Source of the DNA: Morella rubra
Taxonomy: Eukaryota > Streptophyta > Magnoliopsida > Fagales > Myricaceae
Assembly (NCBI GenBank): GCA_003952965.2
Contig: CM025849.1
Coordinates: 35,305,942-35,369,941 of the forward strand
Reading direction: 5' to 3'
Length of the DNA: 64,000 bases
Every line of letters begins with the position of its first letter. Positions within the stretch are counted from its first letter, which is position 1. Under the pieces are notes generated by a model, which saw only the letters and a program-made list of their open reading frames with translations, did not search any database and was not told the DNA's origin. This document shows positions 23,500-36,200 of this stretch, piece after piece. Both the position numbers and the translations under genes were made by a program.

Positions 23500-25128
23500 T
23501 TTTAAAAAAAAAAAAATACACTTTACACCCCTGAACTATGGGATGTCTAACACTTTGCATCTCATTGTTTTAATTTCGTGTCATTGAGCCTACGATCTTT
23601 TGATTTTCGTCGATTAGCACCCCAAAGCAAATTTAGCCATTAATCTAGACGGTAATTAGCCCATGTGCCATCCACTTGCATCACTTGCATTTTTTTCCCG
23701 TTTTACCCTCCTTTCATTTCCATTCTTCCATACGTCGATCTTAGCCAACTCACCCCTCTCTCTCTCTCCAACAGAACTCCTTCTCTAGACCCCTACCTTC
23801 GCTTTCCAACCTCTCCTCCCTCCAACAACTCTTCCCTGACAACAACAATTTCTCCTCCATCCTTGCTAGCTTCTTCCAAGGACTCACCAGCTTGTAGACC
23901 TTGAGCTTGAGCCAGAACTTGAATCTTGCACCCTGGACCATCCCCACCAAGTTGACTCAGGTGACTAGCCTTGTCAAACTGAGACAAGAAATGCGGCTCG
24001 CTCATTTTGGCTCAACCAAGCCACCTTCCAAACACAACTCTCCTTTTTTCTACCCACTTTTTCCATACGTCTCTATCTCTTCCCCAACCCAACTCCTTTT
24101 TTTTCTAATCGGAATTCTACTTCTTCTTCTTCTTCCCCATGTTTTCTCCTTCCCCCGAATCCCTCTTCTTCAACTTGTTTTGTAAACCTGTTAAATGCCC
24201 AGCAGAACAATGGCATTGTAGCCAAAAACAAAATGGAAACACAACAAACTTCTTGTTTGTACAGCTCACACTGGCCCGAACATAAACAGTTCTGCTCCAA
24301 TGAAATGGCCAAATAGTTCCAGTGGTTTTTAATAAAACAGAAGATTAATGAGCAGAAAAGAAGTGATAGAGATTGGTGAGGAATATTTTCATTGAATTGA
24401 ATTGAATTGTAAAATGAATACAAAACTTGAGATCCTAGCAACTTTCCTATATTATTAGGCATATTCTTAAGCACCTAACATGGGTAACAATTTTAGAAAC
24501 AATACAATGACAATTTGTTATACAAAATCTGCCAAATATTACAACAGCACCCTAATAAAGGAGGAAGAGATAGGCCAAAAAATACATCCCACTCAAACCA
24601 TCAGACAATGTTTGTTCGGGGGAAGAATGTGATTGTGCAGTGTTATGGGCTTTGGCTTGTGTAGATAAAAAATGACGAATGTGATTGCACCACTCCATTT
24701 GCCCTCAAGGATGCTACCAAAAATAATGGAATGCTGCTTCTAGGTTTGTATCCTTTACTGCACTCAATCAAGAGTCATGAAGCACTCAGTCAGGCGTTGG
24801 GGTATCTGAGCAAGCTGGCGAGTTCCTGACAAGGTAACAACGCTTGCGCCGGTTGGAGTTCTATTACGTGCGATTCACAGAGGAAGAACGCATGGTGATC
24901 GAGGTCTAGAAGAATGAAATGAAAGAAAGGTAAAACTGAGAAAAAAAATTTGCCAGTGATGCACGTGGACAACACATGGGCTAATTACCATCTAAATTAA
25001 CGGCTAAATCAACTTTGGGGTGCTGATCGACGAAAATCAAAAGATTGTGGGCTTAATGTCACGAAATCAAAATAAGGGGGTGCAAAATGTCTGACACCCT
25101 ATAGTTTAGGGGTGCAAAGGGTATTTTT
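23500..25128. mobile_element. Long-TIR element (Pack-MULE-like) nested in the hAT-like element
   Basis: The sequence at about 23507-23700 (TACACTTTACACCCCTGAAC, later ATCTTTTGATTTTCGTCGAT, AGCACCCCAAAG and GGTAATTAGCCCATGTG) returns as a reverse complement at about 24940-25125. The TIRs are therefore about 190 bp. Long TIRs flanking gene-derived sequence are typical of Pack-MULEs. A 9-bp target duplication could not be confirmed because both borders lie in A/T runs. Confidence 0.72.
23760..23981 (+). pseudogene. Captured fragment of an LRR receptor-kinase ectodomain (TMK-like)
   Basis: One frame reads [20 protein letters not shown], then [14 protein letters not shown], stop, TLSLSQNLNLAPWTIPTKL and TQVTSLVKL. 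This is the leucine-rich-repeat pattern of TMK-type receptor kinases, where FF.GLTSLQ.LSL..NP...W.IP..L is a conserved stretch. The stop is TAG at 23895-23897, replacing the usual Gln. No kinase domain is present and similarity fades after 23981. Its place between long TIRs suggests capture by a transposon rather than a decayed resident gene. Confidence 0.72.
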
Positions 25129-25446
25129 TCCTAAAACAAAATTCTAGGGAAGCGATATTTGAAAAGGTTGATGACGCGTGTCAAGGACAGCATGTGCATC
25201 TAGGCTCTTGTCGTACTGAGTGGGATCCATATGGCAGTTGACAAAGAAGGGATGTTGAACTAGAATATGCGTCTTCTTGTTCGTAGTTGGTACTCCGGAA
25301 CCAGAAATTCCAGCATTTCTACCGAAATTTTCAATTCCGATTTTGGTTCCGAAATTTTCCAAAAATGGGATCCGATTCCGATACTGGAACCTGAATTAGA
25401 ATTTTCGGTTTCAACAGGAAAAAAATTCTTACCCTTTACATGTTTT

Positions 25447-25574
25447 AGTTAAGAGGTATTATTCGTTTCCTTCAAATGGTCTAAACTTTTGGGTTATGTT
25501 TGTTCAAAATTTTCACTTCTAGGTTCGCCTCCCACATCGAACATCTGCAACTCCCTTCGGCTACCTTACGTGGG
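25447..25574. other. Short spacer between two elements
   Basis: Host or older repeat DNA between the hAT-like target duplication and the next LTR element. Nothing recognised. Confidence 0.4.
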
Positions 25575-25579
25575 GGAGA

Positions 25580-27276
25580 TGATACCTTGCATCAGTCAGA
25601 CTCACGTAGAATAAGTTAGAGATTAAATTGGGTGCTAACAACAAGAAGATGACCTGGTCTATTTCCTTGATTTTAGCTGCCTTGATTTTAGTTGTTAAAG
25701 GTGATGTTGTTTTATATGAATTGTTGTAAATTTTTAGGAGAGACTTCTTGAAAGCCAGCAAATAAAAAATTATCTGATTTTGCGGTATATTCTCATATAA
25801 AGATAAGTTTAGCTATATTTTCTGCACACTCTTGACTAGGACCTACAATTAGTATCAGAGCTACATTATGACCACCAACAAAGAAATGATTAAAACATTA
25901 GAAGCAGGGCTCAATGGAGTCCAAAGTGGGGTGCAACTCATAGAGATAGCCATGACTGATCAACTGCATCGTCTAGAGGAGTCCATCAACAATCTTTCCG
26001 AAGCTGTTTTGTCTAGTAAGCAGAGGTCACCTAGTTATCATAACCATGAGAAGGCTAAAGGATTCTCACGCAACCAACAGGAAGACGGTGAAGGATCAAA
26101 GCAAATTTTCTCATAAAAGATGGCAAAATTGGAGTTTCCTCGCTATGTCAGAGATGGCCCAATTGAATGGTTCAATCGAGTGGCTTAATTTTTTGAGTAT
26201 CAAGGGACAACAGATAATCAAAAGGTGGTGTTGGCTTCATTTCACTTGGAGGGAGAGGTCAATCAATGGTGGCAGTGGGTGGGCCGAGCTTACCGTGAGG
26301 AAGGCCAAGCATTGACGTGGGAGGTGTTCAAAGAGCTGTGGGTTCGTTTCGGTCTCACGAATTGTGAGGACTTCGATGAAGCCTTGTCCAGAATAAGGCA
26401 ATAGGAGACGTTGCATGACTACCAAAGAGAATTCGAGAAGCTCAGCAATTAGGTGTGAGGATGGACACAAAAGGCTTTAGTTGGTACAATCATGGGAGGC
26501 CTAAAGGCTGAAATTTCTGAAGAAATTCGAATGTTCAAGCCTAGGATGTTGAAGGAGGCCATCAACCTTGCAAGGATGCGCGATGAATAGCTCATTCACC
26601 AACGTCGATTCACACAATCATCGTCAAATGAATTTGACCAATCGCAAATGGCTCTTCCAGTTCCGGCATGGTCTATATCCGCATCGCCTATGAAGCAATT
26701 GACATGGGAGGAGATGCAAAAAAGACGAGCATGAGGTCTTTGTTTTAACTAAACTAGAAATTACCTACGGGTCACAAGTGTCAAAGACCACAATTATTAC
26801 TTCTTGAAGGGACGAGAGAAATAGTATGTGAAGAAATCACTGATGCAATGCCGGAAGAAGTTACCAAGTCTAAGATGTTATTACACGCTTCGGGTGAGAT
26901 GGGAAGAAAAAAATCGCCTTGAGGACAAGGCTACACTTCAAGGGGGTAATTGATACGTTGCGTCAGTCAGACTCATGTAGAATAAGTTAGAGGTTAAAGT
27001 GGTGCTAACAACAAGAAGATGACCTTATCTATTTCCTTGATTTTAGCTTACTTGATTTTAGTTGTTAAAGGTTCTGTTGTTTATTTGAATTGTTGCAAAC
27101 TTTTAGGAGGGACTGTTGTCTAGTTTTTAGGATAGTTTGTTGCTATTGTAATTTAAATTTGAATGTACGTTGACATTGAAAGCCAGCAAATTAAAAGTTA
27201 TCTGATTTTGTAATACATTCTCACCCGAATAGAAGTTTAGATATATTTTCGGCACGCTCTTAACTGGGACCTATTA
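25580..27276 (+). mobile_element. Gag-only LTR retrotransposon fossil (gypsy-type gag)
   Basis: The 5' LTR is 25580-25848 and the 3' LTR 26951-27276, both beginning TGATAC. The 5-bp target duplication GGAGA (25575-25579 and 27277-27281) is exact. A primer-binding-site-like TAGTATCAGAGC follows the 5' LTR and a purine tract (AAGGGGG) precedes the 3' LTR. Between them is a gag-like region, with phrases such as FHLEGEVNQWWQW and YQREFEKLSN, and no recognisable pol. The two LTRs differ in length and by scattered substitutions. The gag is broken in a few places, so this is an old, non-functional, non-autonomous copy. Confidence 0.85.
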
Positions 27277-27281
27277 GGAGA

Positions 27282-28569
27282 TGCGACAACTGTTGGATAT
27301 CTCCTCCTCCTCCAGTCACCACTTGCTGAAGAGGTCTCCCCACGACCAAAGCTCCTCCAACAAGATTGTCATTGGGGGAAAGTGGGGATGTAAATATCTA
27401 TTGTAAAAGGCAACCTTAAGAGGCAACCATACGTTAAATATAAGATTTCAATTATAAATTGCCTCAAATATTTATTGAAAATTGTTCACTCGAATCCATA
27501 AACAAATGGTGAAAGGCGCCAATTATTAATTATGACCAAAAAATTTTGCAAAGCAGAAAGAAGAAGGCCACCCAAATGTGTGTGGAACACCTTTCCTCTA
27601 CATGGTAGGTGGCCGCATTACATGGCACAAGGGAGTTTGGAGGGGATCACACTCCTATGCTATACAGAGGTTGAGGTGACCAAACATGCAGCGGTATAGT
27701 TCAAGGTTGACTTGCGGAAATTACTTATCAATTCTCTTAAATGGTCTTTGAAAATTCTTCAATCTTTGATAATAATCTTTAGGTTCTTGTCGATCTCACA
27801 ATCTTGAATCCTTGTGATTCCATAATAGTAGCCAAATATTCTGCCTCATTCCTTTCCACGGTCACAACCATCACAGTGTTTCCAACGTTCTGATGGCCAA
27901 TTGTATTGACTAACTATCTCATAGTCTGTCCATTTAAATAAAACCGTCGTTGTGATAATGCATGTAATCGTTAGGGATCTCAGATATCGGCTGTAAGATT
28001 ACATGAGAAAACTCTTTTTTATTAAATTCTCTTATATTCTTTTATTCTGAATTTCAAGCTTCTACTAATTGTAATCATGTCCATCAACATATTACAATTC
28101 ACCCGAGTATTTGAGATTGATTTGTGAAATCTCTTTTGCTAACAATTATTCGTTTATTTATAATTTACCATACTATATTCCACATGAGCTAATAGGACCG
28201 GAATAATATCATTGATTAAACCTTTGGCTCATATAATTATTAATTCACAATATGTAACCCGTTGGCTATTAAATTATTTCCAAAATAATTTCACAAATAA
28301 ATACATATTATATACTAATTTTGAAAAATATTTTCACAAAATTCCTCTAGTCAGAGATTTCTTTTCGAGTCCAACCCTATACAGATATACTTGAATATAC
28401 TATCTCACAAAGGGGTTGATGTATTCCTTATTGAGCATTTACACAAACTTATTCATCATGCACAAGACCCGATGTTGTCCGAAATATTTGACTCAGAAAG
28501 ATCATCACTAAATGACTCGGTTAAAGTACAAGTACACAATAAACAAACCTGCATAAATTTTCAGGTCTA
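27282..28569 (-). mobile_element. Probable LTR fragment in reverse orientation
   Basis: On the minus strand from about 28981, sequence beginning TGTAAGAATTATACCC runs for over 1 kb to a phrase like AGGTGTTCCACACACATTTG. This resembles long copia LTRs in plants. No partner LTR, target duplication or coding region was found, so the class and borders are uncertain. The 28570-28981 part is also the beginning of the tandem unit described next. Confidence 0.4.
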
Positions 28570-28981
28570 TGGATATCGTAAACAAATTGTGCTAAATACC
28601 TTCTCAACATCAATGATCATTCCAAAAGGTATCCATATTTGATCCTGTTCAATGCATGTACTCTTACATGCACCCACTTATTTGCTTAAGGTCACCACCT
28701 CAATGACTTAGTTAATCACCCTATTTAATAGAGGCACAACGAATATAACCTATTGTATATAAATATGTACCCTGGTCTAGAACAAAATCAAATGAACAAG
28801 GAACCAAAAATCATACTCTGTCTTTGATTCATTAATCATTGCATGACTTTTTTACAATGCCACTCAACATTATCTGTGTAATATCTTATGTCACAACATA
28901 TTACCCAATAAATAAATATAAACATGTTGCATCTAAAAAACAATAATCTAGACAAATGATTTTTAGGGTATAATTCTTACA

Positions 28982-29515
28982 ATATCAACTTAAGAAGAAC
29001 ACTGGCATTTAAACATTACATTGGCCAGAACCTATAAATTGTTCTCTTTAATATTGTACATACATGCCTAACCTCGATTTTTATTGGGCAAACAAATTAG
29101 TAAAAGGAAATCATCTTATCCTTTCAGAGCATCTCTAACTCAAGAATGCCAACACGTCGAAAGTTTGCATTGCAGGAAACCATCTTATCCATTCAGAGCA
29201 TCTCTATAACTCATCTTCTTCTTCCATGTTGTTGAATCCGTCCTCTAAATCTTTGGGCTTTGTCCCCAGAAGATTGCCATAAATGAAAACGAGATGAACT
29301 GGAGAAAATATGAGCTCGTCTCCAATGTTGCTTGGTAATGTTGAAAACTTTCATCAACGATTGGCGGCTTCATGATCGGTTGTTGCAATGGCAATATGTG
29401 AATGCTTGAGCAAAAGTTGTGAATGGGAGTGTAGTAGATCAGGCAAGATTGTTTATTCTTCAGGTACTGTTTATACAACCTCACAGCCACTACAACTCCA
29501 ACCCAACCATAAACC
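28982..29515. other. Non-coding piece upstream of copia copy A
   Basis: Holds two copies of CAGAGCATCTCTA near 29128 and 29197, reminiscent of small DNA-transposon ends, but no paired inverted repeat was established. The same piece lies at about 33719-34251. Confidence 0.4.
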
Positions 29516-32500
29516 TATTAGTTATTAAACTTAATTAGAGTTTATTTCCAATAAAATTAGTTAATGAAGAGGTTATGTCTTTTAGTATTCTCATAGGTTA
29601 CAAAATTGAAGAGTTAGAGACATTTTTAATATTCTCATCATGTCGAGGTTAAATGAGATTTACTATGATGAATTATGTGAGATTTATTTGGGTGTTATGT
29701 TTTAGAAGTTAAAAAGTCATTGTGGACTATAAATATCCATGTAACCTTTGTGTTATTTCTTAAGTAAGTGGAATAAAGTTTTTGTTGAAGTATTTTATTT
29801 TCTCCACTTAGCTTCATAGACAAAATATTGAGTGTAGCCTAATCCAACAAAATGGTATCAAAGCTAAGGTTCTTGATTCTAGAAAAATGGCAATTCCACA
29901 TTTCCCTTTCATTTTCCTCTCCTTTCGAAAAATAATTTTGATAATTGGTGCATTCGAATGAAGGCTTTGTTTAGATCCCAGGATGCATGGGATGTTGTAG
30001 AGAAAAGCTTTGAAGAACTTAGTGATGATGCTCAATTGAGTCCTACTCAAAGGGATTCTTTTCAGAAGACCCGGAAGAAGGATCAACAAGCGCTCATGCT
30101 CATCCATCAATGTTTGGGTGAAGCTATGTTCCAAAAGGTAGCAAATGTAACCACCTCCAAGCAAGCATGAGAGATTTTACAAACCTGCTACCAAGGAGTG
30201 GACAAAGTGAAGAAGGTTCGACTTCAAACACTAAGAGGTGATTTTGAAGTCTTACGCATGAAAGAATCCGAGTCAATGACGGATTACTTTTCACTTGTAT
30301 TGGCTATAGTCAATCAAATGAAGAGGTACGGAGAAAAGTTGGAGGATGTTCGTGTCATCAAAAAGATCCTTCGTTCTTTACAACCAAAATTGACTATATC
30401 ATTGTGGCTATCGAGGAGTCGAAAGATTTGGAAGCCATGAATATTGATGAACTCATAGGATCTCTTCAAGCTCACAAAGAAAAGACTCGACAAGAATAAG
30501 GAAGAGCCATTAGAGTAAGTTCTAGCTACAAGCTTTCTCTCAAGAATAAAGAAGAGGAGAGAGATGGAGGTCACAAAGGACGAGGTCATGATCGAGATAG
30601 AGGCCGGGGAAGAAATGGAAGAGGAAGAGGACGTGGTAGAGATGATCATCATTTTTTCAATAATGGAGACAGGGACAATCATCAAAAGGGCATGGAAGAG
30701 GAAACAATTCAAGATCAGATCCAAGGAGGTATGACAAATCCAAATCAATGTTTCAATTGTGAAAAATATGGTCATTATTCATGGGAGTGTAGAAGTGCTA
30801 ACAATGTTGAAGAAGAAGTCAATTACGTTGAAAAAAAAACGGATCACACTTTGTTGTTGGCATATAAAGGAGAAGAATTTGTGATATCTTGATAAAATGA
30901 CAAGTAGCCATATGTGTGGAGATTGACGAATCCGTGAGCGGAAAGGTTACTTTTGGAGACTTGTCCAAAGTTTTTCGATCAAGGGAAAAGGTACAATTTT
31001 GATTCACTTGAAAAATGGAGGCCATCAATTTATTACTAATATTTATTATGTGTCAAGCATGAAGACCGATATTTTGAGCTTAGGAAAACTCTTAGAGAAA
31101 GGCTATGATATTGTAATAAAAAAATTCGTAGCCTTTCAATAAGAGATGAAATGAGGAGTTTGATAGCTCAAGTTCTAATGACAAAAACCTGATGTTTCTA
31201 CTCAACATTCAAACCGATGTAGAAAAATACTTGAAGACTTGTGTTGGAGATTCAAATTGTCTTTGGCACTTAAGGCTTGGACACCTAAATTTTGAAGGAC
31301 TCAATTGCTAGCCAAGAAGAAGATGGTGAATGGCTTGCCTTCTATTGAGCATCCAAATCAACTTTGTGAAGGATGTCTCTTTGGGAAGCAATCAAGAAAA
31401 AGCTTTCCAAAGGAGGCTAGTACAGAGCAATGAAGCCACTATAACTTGTTCACTCGGATGTTTGTTGCCCATTGAAGCTTGTAACACTTCCAAAAGGGAA
31501 AAAAATCAAGTGGCGTCAAATGGGTGTACAAGGCAAAGAAGAATTCGGGTGGTGAAATGGAGAGATACAAGGCATGATTAGTTGCCAAAGGATATAGTCA
31601 AAGGCTCAGAATTGACTATGATGAGGTATTTGAACCCATTGCCCGTTTAGAAACTATTCGATTGATTATTTCTTTAACGGCTCAAAATAGTTGGAAAATT
31701 CAACAAATGGATGTCAAGACTACTTTTTTGAATGGTTTTCTTGAAAATGAAGTCTATGTGGAACAACCTTTGGGTTATATTGTGAAAGGGCATGAAGAGA
31801 AAGTTTTTAAATTGAAGAAAGCCTTGTATGCCTTAAAGCAAGCGCCGAGGGTGGGGAATAGTAGGATTGAAAAGTACTTCCAAGATAACAATTTTTTGAA
31901 GTGTTCCTACGAGCATGCTCTTTACACAAAGGTGAATCAATATGGAGAATACTTCTCGTATGTTTGTATGTGGATGACTTGATCTTTACAAGAAGTAATC
32001 CTACTATGTTTGAGGAATTCAAGAAAGTAATGGTTTGGGAGTTTGAGATGATGGATCTTGGTCTCATGTGTTTTTATCTTGGCATCGAAGTAAAGCAAAT
32101 GGAGGATGACATTTTCATTTCTCAAGAATGTTATGCTAAAGACATTCTTAAGAAGTTCAAAATGGATGATTGTAAGTCGGTGAACACACTCGTAAAATGT
32201 GGCATCAAATTGTCAAGGCATGAAAATGGAGAAAAAGTAGATCCAACATTTTTCAAAAGCCATGTTAGAAGTTTGAGATATTTAACTTGCACAAGGTCGT
32301 ATATTCTTTTTGGTGTTGGACTTGTTAGTCGATACATGGTCTCTCACTTGAAGGTGGCTAAAAGAATTCTTTGGTAAATCAAAAGTACACTTGAACATGG
32401 ATTGCATTCATTTTCAAATGATTTCAAGCTTTTGGGCTATTGTGATAGTGATTGGATTGGAGATGTTGATGAAAGAAAAAGCACAACCGGGTTTGTTTTC

Positions 32501-33198
32501 TTCATGGGAAGTGCAAACTTGGTCCTCAAAGAAGCAACCCATTGTTACACTATCTACTTGTGAAGCGGAGTATGTTGCTATGTCAAGCAATTTGACTAAG
32601 GTCTTTGTTGAAGGAGCTTCATGTCTCGAAAAATGATCCAATGAAGATTTTTGTCGATAACAAGTAGGCAATAGCTTTGGCCAAGAATCCAGTTTTTCAT
32701 GATCGAAGCAAGTACATCGACACAAAATTTCATTTCATTCAAGAATGTGTAGCTAAAAAGGCGGTAGAGTAGAGCTCAAGTTTGTGAAGTCACAAGATCA
32801 AGTTGCCGATATTTTTACCAAGCCCTTCAAGGGTGAAATATTTTGCAAGATAAGGAGTTTCCTGGGAGATACAAAATTAAGTTTAAGAGGGAGTGTTGGT
32901 TATTAAACTTAATTAGAGTTTATTTCCAATAAAATTAGTTAATGGAGAGGTTATGTCTTTTAGTATTCTCATAGTTACAAAGTTGAAGAGTTAGATTTTT
33001 AATATTCTCATCGTGTGGGGTTAAATGAGATTTACTATGATGAATTATGTGAGATTTATTTAGATGTTATTAGAAGTTGTAAAGTCTCATTGTAGAATAA
33101 TATTCCATGTAACCTTTTTGTTATTTCTGAAGTAAATGGAATAAAAACTTTTGTTGATTATTTTAATTTCTCAATTAGTTAGCATAAAGAGTGTTACA
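29516..33198 (+). mobile_element. Ty1/copia LTR retrotransposon fossil, copy A
   Basis: The 5' LTR is 29516-29849 and the 3' LTR 32894-33198. TGGTATCAAAGC, the usual primer-binding site, follows the 5' LTR, and AAGAGGGAG precedes the 3' LTR. Parts in order are gag, a zinc knuckle (CFNCEKYGHYSWEC), a short protease/integrase remnant, reverse transcriptase (MDVKTTFLNGFLENEVYVEQ) and RNase H. At 3.7 kb it is shorter than a full copia element (about 5 kb), with most of the integrase missing. It carries many breaks. The two LTRs differ from each other more than copy A differs from copy B. Confidence 0.92.
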
Positions 33199-33297
33199 AA
33201 GATCTATACTAGATACGAAGTCCTTTGTGATTCTGTGTGACTGTTTTCCAAGCATCTCTGTTTAGAGGACTTGACCTCAATTTTTGCTACAATACAC

Positions 33298-36200
33298 TTC
33301 TCAACATCAATGATACGTAACAAAATTGTGCTAAAACCTCTCAACATCAATGATCATTTCCAAAGGTATCCATTTTGATCCTGTTCATGCATGTACTCTT
33401 ACAGTGCACCCACTATTTGCTTAAGGTCACCACCTCAATGACTTAATCACCCTATTTAATAGAGGCACAACGAATATAAACCTATTGTATATAAATATGT
33501 ACCTGGTCTAGAACAACATTAAGTGAACAAGGAACCAAAAATTCATACTCTTGTCTTTGATTCATTAATCATTGCCATGACTTTTTTACAATGCCACTCA
33601 ACATTATCTGTGTAACATCTTATGTCACAATGTATTACCCAATAAATAAATATAAACATGTGACATCTAAATAAATAATTATCTAGACAAATGATTTTTA
33701 GGGTACATATTCTTACAATATCAACTTAAGAAGAACACTGGCATTTAAACATTACATTGGCCAGAACCTATAAATTGTTCTCTTTAATATTGTACATACA
33801 TGCCTAACCTCGATTTTTATTGGGCAAACAAATTAGTAAAAGGAAATCATCTTATCCTTTCAGAGCATCTCTAACTCAAGAATGCCAACACGTCGAAAGT
33901 TTGCATTGCAGGAAACCATCTTATCCATTCAGAGCATCTCTATAACTCATCTTCTTCTTCCATGTTGTTGAATCCGTCCTCTAAATCTTTGGGCTTTGTC
34001 CCCAGAAGATTGCCATAAATGAAAACGAGATGAACTGGAGAAAATATGAGCTCGTCTCCAATGTTGCTTGGTAATGTTGAAAACTTTCATCAACGATTGG
34101 CGGCTTCATGATCGGTTGTTGCAATGGCAATATGTGAATGCTTGAGCAAAAGTTGTGAATGGGAGTGTAGTAGATCAGGCAAGATTGTTTATTCTTCAGG
34201 TACTGTTTATACAACCTCACAGCCACTACAACTCCAACCCAACCATAAACCTGTTAGTTATTAAACTTAATTAGAGTTTATTTCCAATAAAATTAGTTAA
34301 TAAAGAGGTTATGTCTTTTAGTATTCTCATAGGTTACAAAGTTGAAGAGTTAGAGACCTTTTTAATATTCTCATTATGTGAGGTTAAATGAGATTTACTA
34401 TGATGAATTATGTGAGATTTATTTGGGTGTTATGTTTTAGAAGTTGTAAAGTCTCATTGTGGACTATAAATATCCATGTAACCTTTGTGTTATTTCTTAA
34501 GTAAGTGGAATAAAGTTTTTGTTGAAGTATTTTATTTTCTCCACTTAGCTTCATAGACAAAATATTGAGTGTAGCCTAATCCAACAAAATGGTATCAAAG
34601 CTAAGGTTCTTGATTCTAGAAAAATGCCCAATTCCACATTTCCCTTTCATTTTCCTCTCTTTCGAAAAAATAATTTTGATAATTGGTGCATTCGAATGAA
34701 GGCTTTGTTTAGATCCCAGGATGCATGGGATGTTGTAGAGAAAAGCTTTGAAGAACTTAGTGATGATGCTCAATTGAGTCCTACTCAAAGGGATTCTTTT
34801 CAGAAGACCCGAAAGAAGGATCAACAGCGCTCATGCTCATCCATCAATGTTTGGGTGAAGCTATGTTCCAAAAGGTAGCAAATGTAACCACCTCCAAGCA
34901 AGCATGAGAGATTCTACAAACCTGCTACCAAGGAGTGGACAAAGTGAAGAAGGTTCGACTTCAAACACTAAGAGGTGAATTTGAAGTCTTACGCATGAAA
35001 GAATCCGAGAACTTTTGTTTTATTGGCCAATCAAATGAAGAGGTACGGAGAAAAGTTGGAGGATGTTCGTGTCAGAAAAGTTCTGTCAATCAAAATTTGA
35101 CTATATCGTTGTGGCTATCGAGGAGTCGAAAGATTTGGAAGCCATGAATATTGATGAACTCATAGGATCTCTTCAAGCTCACAAAGAAAAGACTCGACAA
35201 GAATAAGGAAGAGCCATTAGAGTAAGTTCTAGCTACAAGCTTTCTCTCAAGAATAAAGAAGAGGAGAGAGATGGAGGTCACAAAGGACGAGGTCATGATC
35301 GAGATAGAGGCCGGGGAAGAAATGGAAGAGGAAGAGGACGTGGTAGAGATGATCATCATTTTTTCAATAATGGAGACAAGGGACAATCATCAAGAGGGCG
35401 TGGAAAAGAAACAATTCAAGATCAAATCCAAGGAGGTATGACAAATCCCAAATCAATGTTTCAATTGTGAAAAATATGGTCATTATTCATGGGAGTGTAG
35501 AAGTGCTAACAATGTTGAAGAAGAAGTCAATTACGTTGAAAAAGAAAAAACGGAGCACACTTTGTTGTTGGCGTACAAAGGATAAGAAAATGAAGAGAAG
35601 AATTTGTGGTATCTTGACAATGCGGCAAGTAACATATGTGCGGAGATAAAAAAAGTTTGTGGAGATTGACGAATCCGTTAGCGGAAAGGTTACTTTTGGA
35701 GACTTGTCCAAAGTTTCGATCAAGGGAAAAGGTACAATTTTGATTCACTTGAAAAATGGAGGCCATCAATTTATTACTAATGTTTATTATGTGTCAAGCA
35801 TGAAGACCGATATTTTGAGCTTAGGAAAACTCTTAGAGAAAGGCTATGATATTGTAATAAAAAAATTCGTAGCCTTTCAATAAGAGATGAAATGAGGAGT
35901 TTGATAGCCAAGTTCTAATGACAAAGAACCTGATGTTTCTACTCAACATTCAAACCGATGTAGCAAAATACTTGAAGACTTGTGTTGAAGATTCAAATTG
36001 TCTTTGGCACTTGAGACTTGGACACTTAAATTTTGAAGGACTCAATTGCTAGCCAAGTAGAAGATGGTGAATGACTTGCCTTCTATTGAGCATCCAAATC
36101 AACTTTGTGAAGGATGTCTCTTTGGGAAGCAATCAAGAAAAAGCTTTCCAAAGGAGGCTAGTACAGAGCAATGAAGCCACTATAACTTGTTCACTCGGAT

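Larger units (their letters stand above)
22538..25438. mobile_element. hAT-like non-autonomous DNA transposon, interrupted by a second element
   Basis: The ends TTAAGGGTGAGTA (22538) and TTCTTACCCTTTA (to 25438) are inverted copies. The next 150 bases on each side, rich in GGAACC/GGTTCC and CCGAAATTT/AAATTTCGG words, also pair imperfectly. Flanking 8-bp duplications CATGTGTT (22530-22537) and CATGTTTT (25439-25446) differ at one base. Eight-base duplications and AGGGTG-type ends are usual for hAT elements. No transposase is seen. About 1.6 kb of the interior (23500-25128) is another element. Confidence 0.75.
28570..33297. repeat. Tandem unit A (4.73 kb)
   Basis: Spans an LTR-like piece, a 0.5-kb non-coding piece, a decayed copia element and about 100 bases downstream. 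Unit B (33298-38030) repeats it in the same order and orientation with an offset of about 4,735 bases. Long stretches, such as the segment at 29245-29490 and its match at 33981-34226, appear identical. Most differences are short indels. Confidence 0.9.

Noticed and set aside
28391-28642. 83-residue plus-strand frame
   Set aside because: It lies in LTR-like DNA that is duplicated in the window and has no recognised domain.
29245-29490. 81-residue frame present identically at 33981-34226
   Set aside because: Identity is explained by the recent tandem duplication, not by selection. The product resembles nothing known to me.
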